This document shows positions 53,919 through 62,200 of a stretch of 64,000 nt of DNA, piece after piece. A program made the position numbers and the translations under genes. Source of the stretch: Lentimicrobium saccharophilum (GTDB lineage: Bacteria > Bacteroidota > Bacteroidia > Bacteroidales > Lentimicrobiaceae); assembly GCF_001192835.1 (NCBI RefSeq), contig NZ_DF968182.1, positions 2,513,113-2,577,112 on the forward strand, given 5' to 3'. The first letter of the stretch is position 1. The number at the start of each line of letters is the position of its first letter. The notes under the pieces were generated by a model. It ran no database searches and was not told where the DNA came from. It saw only the letters and a list, made by a program, of their open reading frames with translations.

Positions 53919-54812
53919 TTAAATTACATCCACCTCGATCGCCTGAAGCACCTCTTTGGTGTCATCATCATACACAAAAGCAATCACACTGCAGTTTTCA
54001 GGCACATTTTCCTCTTTAAGGATATATTTGAATGATTTCACCAGCGATTCGGGATTCGGCGTTCCCGCAACGGCAATGCTGCTTCCCCAGGTTGATGTAA
54101 TGGCCGAACGCAACACATGATTGTGTACATATTCCTCGATAACCGGCGTATCGCCCGAGCCGGGATCATTGTTCTTCTGCGGCTTCACAATGCCGTTTTC
54201 GGCAAGCACCACCACCAGTCTGAGGTTTCTGTCAAGCGTAGTGATAAACCTGGTCTTGATATGGGTGCACAGCTTCCTTTCCGCAGCGTCATAGTCGTTG
54301 ATCATCTGCAGATCAAGCAGCGGCTGTGTTGACAGGGCGTCGGTTACGTTAGCGCCCCAGGCGGTCGGCGTGATGATGTGGTTGTTGGGATGTCCCCTGC
54401 GGTTAACCATACCATTGGGATTGCCTACCATCCCGACCCCGAAAAAAACGTCCCAGGCAGTTCCGGCCTCCGTCCTGAAATCATAGGTAAAATCACCCCC
54501 GGGTGTGGGATTGGCAAAATACCCGGCATGCACCGCCAGCAGCACCAGTTTTTCTCCGTGTACTTCTTTAAGATCGTGCGCAAGCTTGGCCGCTTTGGGG
54601 CAGTTTACACAGGTGTGACCGGTGTAGTCCTCCAGCAGGACCCGCTTCTGCACCGCTATTACCGCGGGAAATTCAGGTACCGGACAGGCTGCCGTATCAA
54701 GCGACCCCGTTTTTTTGGTGAAGGGTTCCTCAATCTTATCGCATGAACTGATCAGGGCTATTCCCGAGAGCAGCAGAACCGTTCCTATAAATGCTTTTAT
54801 GCTGATTTTCAT
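53919..54812 (-). CDS. Omp28-family outer-membrane lipoprotein with thioredoxin-like CxxC
   Basis: A 297-aa protein. The signal peptide (MKISIKAFIGTVLLLSGIAL) ends at a lipobox-like ISSC. The Omp28 pattern RVLLEDYTGHTCVNCPKAAK has C68 and C71 in a thioredoxin-like CxxC. A C-terminal beta-domain follows (FVYDDDTKEVLQAIEVDVI). Porphyromonas Omp28 is a surface adhesin-like protein, but the CxxC suggests thiol chemistry. It is third in a leftward cluster after the TlpA-type and DUF6029 genes, with a 24-bp gap to the latter. Confidence 0.88.
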   Translation of the reverse strand: MKISIKAFIGTVLLLSGIALISSCDKIEEPFTKKTGSLDTAACPVPEFPAVIAVQKRVLLEDYTGHTCVNCPKAAKLAHDLKEVHGEKLVLLAVHAGYFANPTPGGDFTYDFRTEAGTAWDVFFGVGMVGNPNGMVNRRGHPNNHIITPTAWGANVTDALSTQPLLDLQMINDYDAAERKLCTHIKTRFITTLDRNLRLVVVLAENGIVKPQKNNDPGSGDTPVIEEYVHNHVLRSAITSTWGSSIAVAGTPNPESLVKSFKYILKEENVPENCSVIAFVYDDDTKEVLQAIEVDVI

Positions 54813-54836
54813 CGTTTTGTCTTTTTCAGTTTACAC

Positions 54837-56522
54837 TCAGAAAGAACTGGTCAGGGTAATGGTTAATCCGTTGGAAGCAGGTACATTGCGGCAGACGCCG
54901 CCGACACAAAGAATGCCTTCACGCTGCTTGCCGTAAGTAAGCGTCAGGCGGCTTGATCCGTATGTATAGCCCGCCGAAACCGCCGGATAATGAAACCTCC
55001 TGTCCTTGTCCGGATTACCGTAATTGTACTGATCTGCAACCGTAAAGTACCACTTGGGCGCCACGGTATACTCGATCAGGAACTGCAGCCAGTCGCCTTC
55101 ATCCTGTTTCGTGAGCAGGTGCTGATACTCCAGTTTCACGGCCCTTTTATCCGTAAGTCGGTAGGTACCGTCGGCAATAAAAATATGCGCGTTCACCATA
55201 GGATCGCCCGGATGCCCTTCAATTACATCAATATTATACTTCAGGTTTACGTAAGATACAAGCAATTTGAAATCGGCAGTGAATTTCCGCTGGATCTCAA
55301 TATTGAAATCCCGGAAGTATAGCTCATCCCCAAAGACATTAAAAGGAGACGTATACCCTGCTGTTCCCGCCCCGCCGGGAACGGTGTCGCCATCAAGCGG
55401 ATCGCGCTGTATGGATGTGATGCGGGAGTAGTTGATGGCAATATCGGTACCGTATTTTCCCCCGATCTTACTGCCCCGTTTGATCTTATAATTCACCTGC
55501 CCCTGAAGCGCCATTTCGCCGTTGGGCTGGGTGGCATAGGGGTACATAGCGGAGAGTGCATAGGCATGCTGGCGGGTGAGGGCCGGAAGATAATTGATAT
55601 CCAGCGCGCTGCCCGTTTCGGTGCGTTTCGACTTATAACTCATGTTATCGGTACGCTTGGCCGAAACAATAACGCCCAGCCCCCTGGTGGAATAGGAGGT
55701 CTGCAACAGCAGCGACTCCCCGTTTTTATAGATATAATCATTCATGGCCGAGGGGTCGTTCATTTTGTTTGCATACTCCCCGTCGATAGCAAAACCACCC
55801 CTTGAAATATTGAAACGGGCCGCCCACGAAGCCACATTGGCAGGAAGGACCAGCAGTTCATCCGGCCCGGCTGAAATCTCTTCAGTGTCCTGATACTTGC
55901 TTACGAAACTTCCTCCCAGGGTTACCCTTGTCATGTATTTCGCTTCCTTATCGAAAATATCGTTCAGGGCAAACTCACCGTCAAGTCCGCGAACGATGCC
56001 AGGTCCCTGTTCCCAGAAATAACGCTGGGTACCGATCAGACCTTTCAAAACAACACCTTCGGTCGGGCTGAACCTGACTTTGGCGCCTTTCAGGGCATTG
56101 TCGTAACCAAGGTTCCGTTCTTCGTAACTGCGGAGCACCATACCCGAGCCGAACTGCTCGTAAAAATTTCCCACGGTGATCTCAAACTGCTCGTTTCTCC
56201 AGGAACCAAACCAGTAAGGTACACCATTACCCTTATAGCGGGGATCGTACCCAAGGATGGGATTGAGGTAACTTTCAGCGCGCAGGCCGGCACTGAAGTT
56301 TCCATTGGTATAAAGCAGGTTGGCAAATGAGTTCATGCGCATCTTTTCAGCTACCTCAAAAGCCCCGATGGCCGAGTCGGCACGGTAAACCTGCGCATCG
56401 AGCTGAAAATTGCCGCTTACGCGACCGCCTTCAAGAAAATTCTGGGCACGAACAACGGGAGCAGCCAGCAAAAGCAATGCTGCTGCAAACATGGTCAGGG
56501 AGGTTGTTTTCAATGGATTCAA
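54837..56522 (-). CDS. DUF6029 outer-membrane beta-barrel protein
   Basis: A 561-aa protein with a signal peptide (MNPLKTTSLTMFAAALLLLA, then APVVRAQ). Many amphipathic beta-strands suggest an outer-membrane barrel, and the sequence ends in a phenylalanine (TITLTSSF), as barrel proteins often do. Blocks such as GGRVSGNFQLDAQVY and GNFYEQFGSGMVLRSYEER match the DUF6029 proteins of Bacteroidota as I remember them. Function unknown; its place between a TlpA-type thioredoxin and Omp28 suggests export or assembly of a redox-active surface protein. Confidence 0.8.
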   Translation of the reverse strand: MNPLKTTSLTMFAAALLLLAAPVVRAQNFLEGGRVSGNFQLDAQVYRADSAIGAFEVAEKMRMNSFANLLYTNGNFSAGLRAESYLNPILGYDPRYKGNGVPYWFGSWRNEQFEITVGNFYEQFGSGMVLRSYEERNLGYDNALKGAKVRFSPTEGVVLKGLIGTQRYFWEQGPGIVRGLDGEFALNDIFDKEAKYMTRVTLGGSFVSKYQDTEEISAGPDELLVLPANVASWAARFNISRGGFAIDGEYANKMNDPSAMNDYIYKNGESLLLQTSYSTRGLGVIVSAKRTDNMSYKSKRTETGSALDINYLPALTRQHAYALSAMYPYATQPNGEMALQGQVNYKIKRGSKIGGKYGTDIAINYSRITSIQRDPLDGDTVPGGAGTAGYTSPFNVFGDELYFRDFNIEIQRKFTADFKLLVSYVNLKYNIDVIEGHPGDPMVNAHIFIADGTYRLTDKRAVKLEYQHLLTKQDEGDWLQFLIEYTVAPKWYFTVADQYNYGNPDKDRRFHYPAVSAGYTYGSSRLTLTYGKQREGILCVGGVCRNVPASNGLTITLTSSF

Positions 56523-56586
56523 ATTGAAAGGGTTATTCCGGTTTTTAAACTTTTCGATCCTGAGATTGGCTGTTGATCTCCGGGCA

Positions 56587-57114
56587 TCAGTGAGATTCTA
56601 CCGATTCTCCGCGGTTGAGTTTACGCACCATCTCAATCAGCTGAAGCTCGCTGCCTTCGCTGAAGGAGGTATGCTGCCATACGATCTCTCCGTTGCCGTT
56701 CACCAGGAATGTGTGGGGAATCATATTCACGTTCATCGCGCGTTTGAAGTCGCCGTTGGCATCCAGCAGCACTTCATAATCCCAGCCTTTGCCGTTTACG
56801 GTAGGACCTACCTTAGAGGTTGACCTGGCATCGTCGATGGACACGGCCACCAGCTTCACACCGGTCTCCTCAACCCAGTCCTGATAAACATCGGCAATGG
56901 TGGTCAGTTCGTTGATACAGGGCTTGCACCACAATGCCCAGAAACTGACGATCATCGGTTTGCCGTCATTGTTTAAATCAGCAGTATTGAATACTTTGCC
57001 ATCCAAAGTTTTAACATTGACTGCAGGCAGTTTTTTCAGGTTTTTTTCAGCATCCTGGGCTGCAGCGCCCATCACAAAAGTGAGCATCAGGGAGAAGAAA
57101 ATAATTTTTTTCAT
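56587..57114 (-). CDS. TlpA-like periplasmic thioredoxin
   Basis: A 175-aa protein with a signal peptide (MKKIIFFSLMLTFVMGAAAQ) and one thioredoxin domain. The active site is C63-K-P-C66 in WALWCKPCINEL, and the cis-proline region is MNVNMIPHTFLVN. TlpA/ResA-type proteins reduce disulphides outside the cytoplasm. It is the first gene of the TlpA-DUF6029-Omp28 cluster, and the CxxC of Omp28 is a plausible substrate (inference). ManA ends 45 bp upstream on the same strand. Confidence 0.92.
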   Translation of the reverse strand: MKKIIFFSLMLTFVMGAAAQDAEKNLKKLPAVNVKTLDGKVFNTADLNNDGKPMIVSFWALWCKPCINELTTIADVYQDWVEETGVKLVAVSIDDARSTSKVGPTVNGKGWDYEVLLDANGDFKRAMNVNMIPHTFLVNGNGEIVWQHTSFSEGSELQLIEMVRKLNRGESVESH

Positions 57115-57159
57115 GTCGTTTTGTTTGTTTCTCAGCTTTCAATTCAATAATCATGCCTG

Positions 57160-58152
57160 TCAGGCAATGTAAACTTCAAGGATCTCCGAAGGTGACGAAG
57201 GAATTATATCAACCCTGTCGATGCCTGCAGGAATCAGCACAGCCTCTCCCTGCGAAAGGGCAATCTGCGGCTCGGTAGTTCCGTCGTGAACCAGGGTCAC
57301 CGATCCGGCCACACATACATAAATCACAAACGAGTCCAGCTCGCTGTAATCCTTGCCCAGGGTTTTGTCAAGGCTGATCAGGTTGGTGGTGAAAAACGGA
57401 CTTGTCACCAGGTTGGCCGACCCATTCTTATTCTGCTCATATTTTGACTTATAATCGTCGTAAACATTGAAGTCAATGGCATCCAGGGCTTCCTCAATGT
57501 GCAGCTCCCGCGATTTACCTTCTTGGTCAACCCGGTCCCAGTCGTAAATCCGGTAAGTAGTGTCGGAAGTCTGTTGTATTTCGGCCAGAAAGGTACCCGG
57601 TCCCAGGGCGTGCACCCTTCCGGCAGGCATATAGAAAACGTCACCCTTCTTTACCTTCTCCACATTCAATATATCGCGCAGTGTTTTGTTATGGAGGTGG
57701 GTGAGGTAGGTTTCCCTGTCCACCTTCCGGCTGAAACCGCTGATCAGTTCTGAATCCGGATCGGCATCAATGATATACCACATTTCCGACTTGCCATAAC
57801 CGATGTTGCGCTTCGCGGCCAGCTCGTCATCCGGATGAACCTGAATGGAAAGGTAATCCGCGGCATCAATAAACTTGACCAGGATGGGAAATTCATCACC
57901 GAACCTCTCATAAACAGCATCCCCGACCAGGTCGCCCATGTAAATCTCTACCAGTTCATTCAGGTCGTTTCCTGCAAGGAACCCATTGACAATCGCGGTC
58001 TGATTGCCATCCACGCCCGAGAGTACCCAGGCTTCACCGCAATTGGGCAGGGGGGAAAAATCAATTCCAAGTACTGACCGGATCTTGGTCCCTCCCCAGA
58101 TCTTATCTTTGAGTACAGGTTTGAATTTTAGCGGATAAAGCTGGTTCTCCAT
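57160..58152 (-). CDS. manA: Mannose-6-phosphate isomerase, type I
   Basis: A 330-aa enzyme interconverting fructose-6-phosphate and mannose-6-phosphate. Zinc-site motifs are LSIQVHPDDELA (Gln and His) and KSEMWYIID (Glu), followed by the PAGRVHALGPG histidine. The N-terminus has the usual KDKIWGGTKI. It uses a cupin fold and acts in the cytoplasm. Together with the guanylyltransferase at 41732 it supplies GDP-mannose; the phosphomannomutase is not in the window. Confidence 0.95.
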   Translation of the reverse strand: MENQLYPLKFKPVLKDKIWGGTKIRSVLGIDFSPLPNCGEAWVLSGVDGNQTAIVNGFLAGNDLNELVEIYMGDLVGDAVYERFGDEFPILVKFIDAADYLSIQVHPDDELAAKRNIGYGKSEMWYIIDADPDSELISGFSRKVDRETYLTHLHNKTLRDILNVEKVKKGDVFYMPAGRVHALGPGTFLAEIQQTSDTTYRIYDWDRVDQEGKSRELHIEEALDAIDFNVYDDYKSKYEQNKNGSANLVTSPFFTTNLISLDKTLGKDYSELDSFVIYVCVAGSVTLVHDGTTEPQIALSQGEAVLIPAGIDRVDIIPSSPSEILEVYIA

Positions 58153-58269
58153 AAGTAACTATGAATTTAACATTGACCCTCAGAACGTCGGATGGAGGGT
58201 AAAATTTCCCGGCAACGGGGTAAAATTACAATTAAAATCAATCATTCAAATAGTCACATACTTAATTGG

Positions 58270-58277
58270 TAACTTTG
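58270..58277 (+). promoter_or_regulatory. -7 element of lipA
   Basis: TAACTTTG is a perfect TAnnTTTG match 73 bp before the lipA ATG. On the other strand TAATTTTA (58221-58228) may serve the divergent manA. Confidence 0.5.
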
Positions 58278-58349
58278 TAAAATCTTAAAAGCCCCCTTAT
58301 TGAATTATTTTAAAATGTTTGATTTGTTGCAGCGATTCAGATTTCAGCA

Positions 58350-59210
58350 ATGGCAGAAGAGAGGAAAAAGCATCTTAAAAAGCCTGACTGGTTAAAAATC
58401 AGGCTGCCCGGAGGAAAAAATTATACCCGGGTCAAAGAAATTGTTGAAGGCAACCACCTTCACACCATCTGCAGCAGCGGCAACTGCCCGAATATGGGTG
58501 AATGCTGGAATGCCGGAACCGCCACATTCATGATACTGGGGGATATCTGCACCCGTTCGTGCCGGTTTTGCGCCACCAAAACCGGCAGGCCATATTTTGC
58601 AGATCCCCTCGAACCTCGGCGGGTAGCTGAATCAATCAGGCTGATGAAGCTGAAGCATTGTGTCATTACCTCGGTTGACCGCGACGATCTGCCTGATGGC
58701 GGGGCGGCACACTGGGCTGAAACCATCCGGCAGGTCAGGACCATTAACCCGGGAGTCACCATTGAAGTGCTGATCCCAGACTTCTCAGGCAACCTGAAGG
58801 ATGTTGATAAAGTGATTGCGGAAAAGCCGGATATCATATCGCACAATCTTGAAACGGTGCGCCGGCTTACGCCATTGATCAGAAGCGCCGCCCTTTACGA
58901 CAGGAGCCTGGAAGTGCTGAAACACATTGCTGATTCTAAAACAGCAGCTAAATCGGGAATCATGGCCGGAATCGGTGAAACCGGGGCCGAAGTTCTTGAA
59001 ACAATGGATGACCTGCTGTCGGCCGGGGTCAGTATTATGACCATTGGCCAGTATCTTCAGCCTACGCGCGCTCATCTGCCGGTTGAAGAATACATCACTC
59101 CGGAAATATTTGAAAAATACCGTATTGCAGGAATAGAAAAGGGATTCAGGCACATTGAAAGCAGACCTTTGGTAAGGTCATCCTATCACGCTGAAAAACA
59201 TGTGCTTTAA
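58350..59210 (+). CDS. lipA: Lipoyl synthase
   Basis: A 286-aa radical-SAM enzyme that inserts two sulphurs into octanoylated lipoyl domains. Both iron-sulphur clusters are encoded: the auxiliary cluster cysteines C41, C46 and C52 (CSSGNCPNMGEC), and the radical-SAM motif C67, C71 and C74 (CTRSCRFC). The conserved C-terminal RSSYHA supplies the serine ligand. Cytoplasmic. No lipB lies beside it. Confidence 0.97.
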   Translation: MAEERKKHLKKPDWLKIRLPGGKNYTRVKEIVEGNHLHTICSSGNCPNMGECWNAGTATFMILGDICTRSCRFCATKTGRPYFADPLEPRRVAESIRLMKLKHCVITSVDRDDLPDGGAAHWAETIRQVRTINPGVTIEVLIPDFSGNLKDVDKVIAEKPDIISHNLETVRRLTPLIRSAALYDRSLEVLKHIADSKTAAKSGIMAGIGETGAEVLETMDDLLSAGVSIMTIGQYLQPTRAHLPVEEYITPEIFEKYRIAGIEKGFRHIESRPLVRSSYHAEKHVL

Positions 59211-59224
59211 AAGCCGGGTATAGG

Positions 59225-59259
59225 CACAAACAAAACGCAGCACCCGGATGGATGCTGCG
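59225..59259 (-). terminator. Terminator of the giant T9SS gene
   Basis: CGCAGCA / TGCTGCG (59236-59259), with a CC/GG extension toward the loop, is followed on the minus strand by TTTTGTTTGTG. Confidence 0.65.
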
Positions 59260-59282
59260 CCCTGAAAAACATTCATCAATAA

Positions 59283-62200
59283 CTACCTCACAATAAGTTT
59301 ATAGCTAAACTGTCGGGAGTCACTGATTATGCTGGCTACATAAATTCCTGACGGGATATTCAGGTTCAGGAAGTAATGATTGCTGCCCTGCAGCTGACCG
59401 CTGTAAACCTGCTGACCCTGAAGGTTGTAAAGCATCAGGCTGAGTTTACCGGTATTTTCTGTCTGCACCCTGATTTCCTTGTTATAGGAGTATATGGCCA
59501 GGCCGCTGTTTTCCGGCCGGTCAATCCCGATGGAAATCAGGTCAAGGAGCAGTACATTGTCAAGTCCGCCGGAAGGATTGCGTGTGTCGGTTTCTATCCA
59601 AACCCCTGAAGGAACTTCATAGGTATGTAAAATGGTTCCGTCTTCACCGCTGCGGATTTCCACGCGCTGCACTCCGGCATCGTTCACATTCGGTACAATT
59701 CCGCCCCATGATCCGTCAGTTCCGGCTACCTCACTGATGTAAAAAGGCGCATAAGAAGTGATGGAAGCAAAGTCCACTTCGCTGGTTTCGATATGGGCTG
59801 CATAAAGCGGGCGGCCTGTGCCAGCGGTGTTGTCATAAAGCAATGCAAAATCCTTGGGGGTATCTTCACTGATACCCATGATGGCCGTTCCATAAGTGGG
59901 ATCAGCTTCAGTTCCGAACTGCAGCACGGTAGCATAATCGGCAGTGGTGAGGCGATGGGCAACATCGCTTCCCCCGGCACCATCATTCAGCGAAATGCGC
60001 ATGTAAAGCTGGTTACCCGGCGTGAACCTCGCGTTACCGGTCGGCTCTGCGATAAACCATCCGGTGTATGCTCCGGTGGCATCGGTGGTAAATTCGCCGT
60101 ACTCACCCGGATTTGCCAGGGAGGTGCTGGTGGTGCGCAAATAGGTTCCGTCAGCGGCGATAAAGATGCAGTTACCCGCACCATCTGCCGTTGGCAGGTC
60201 CGATTCAAGCACAACCTTGTTGAAATACCTGTAAGTTGCTTCAGGCGTCAGGTTTTCGAGAGTAGCCCAAAATGCATAAGGTACACGGGTATTGTTGGTA
60301 CCGTTGATTCCCTGAACAAACTGCGGCAGGATCACACCCGAAATTCCCGGCTGCACAGCGGCGGTAACACTGCCATTGCAGGTAACCACTTTATCTGTTG
60401 CACCTCCACCGGCATTCAGAATGGTTTGTCCGCTGTAATCGCCAGCGGGGAGTCCGGCAACCAGGCGAACGGAAACGGTTACCGGCTGGCCGGTAATCAC
60501 GCCTTCGGCAAACGGAAATTCCAGGGAAGCAGTAAAGTTTACTCCATCCGCTGACAGTTCATAATCTTCAGGTGCAGAAACCACAATATTTCCGCTGCCT
60601 TCAAGATCAGTTCCGCTTAACAGATAGGTCTGAATTTCCGAAGGTCCGCTGCCTTCAACGTAAGTAAATCCGCTAAGGACTGAAGGGCTGACCGAAAGAA
60701 CAGGTTCGCCGGTAGGCATCAGGTCAATAACAAGGATATCCACATCTCCACCGAAAGGATTGCGGGTGTCATAAACTCCCCAAACCCCGTCCTCGGAAGT
60801 ATGCACAGCCACCAGGCTTCCGTCAGCTCTGCTGCGCTCCTCGATCCTGCGAATGCCATCGGGAAGAAGGTTTGGAACAATACCGCCCCAGGAGCCGTTA
60901 TTCCCCTGAACTTCAGATGTATAGAAAGTAACATACGTACCAACGGCTGTAAAGTCGATCCCGGTGGTTTCAATACTGGTGCCGTAAACCGGACGACCTG
61001 AACCGTTAACATTATCATAAAGATATACCATATTGCCGGATGCAGCTTCGGAGATTCCCCGGATTCCGGTACCTTCGCCAGCCTGGTTTACCGTCCCGAA
61101 ATTAATCACCTCAGCCGAAGCTATGGTTGTAAGGCGGGTTGCCACACTGGTTCCATTCTCACCATTATTCAGCATAATACGCATGAAGACCTGGTTACCG
61201 GGCGTGAAGCGGTCATTTCCGCTGGGCTCGGTGATAAACCATCCGCTGTATGAGCCGGAAGCGTCTGTGGTAAACTCCCCGTACTCACCGGCATTGGCCA
61301 TGGAAGTGCTGCTGGTTCTGGTAAAGGATCCATCAGTATTGACAAAAATCACGTTACCGGCTCCGTCGGTAGTGGGCGAATCGGAGCTGATCACCACCTT
61401 GTTGAAATAGCGGTAGGTTGCATTGGGAAGCATATTACTGAGTGTTGCCCTGAAGGCGAAAGGCACCCGCTTTGCATTCGTGCCGTTGATTCCCTGAATC
61501 CACATCGGAACCGTTTCGGAAGAGAGAACAGGCACGGGATACGTAACACTACCCGAGCAGGTAACAATGGCATTGGCAGCATTTCCGCCTTCATGCACAA
61601 TCTGCTGACCGTTGTAATCGCCCACGGCCAGCCCGGCTTTAAGCCTGACTGAAATGGTGAGGGGCTGTCCGGTGATAATACCGCCAGCAAATGGTAGGCT
61701 CAGGGATGACGAAAATGCAGTACCATCGGAAGAGATTTCATAATCCGCAGGAGCAGTAACGGTAATATTTCCGCTGCCCTCCAGATTTGCAGCACTGAGT
61801 GCATAGGTCTGTGTATCCGATGGTCCATTTCCGATCACATAAGCAAAGCCTGTTAGTGAAGCCGGAGAAACTGAAATTACCGGAGTATTGGCAGCAATCA
61901 GGTCGATCACCAGCACTTCATCCAGCCCGCCGGCAGGATTGGCTGTTGCGGTTGCGCCCCAGACTCCGTCAGGTGATGTATCTGTATTAACGATTGTCCC
62001 GCCAGCCAGGGCGCGTTCCTCAATTCTTCTCACACCGTTGGCATTCACATTGGGAACGATACCTCCCCATGCGCCATTGACGTTATAGACATCGGTCGTA
62101 TAAAATGTGGCATAAGTGCCGGCAGCCACATAATCGACACCGGTCACTTCAATGCTTGTACCAAAAATGGGACGACCGGTGCCATTCGTATTATCGTACA

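Noticed and set aside
59793-60554. A 253-codon plus-strand frame inside the giant T9SS gene
   Set aside because: It is produced by the composition of the repeat units; the opposite strand encodes clear repeats and a sorting domain.
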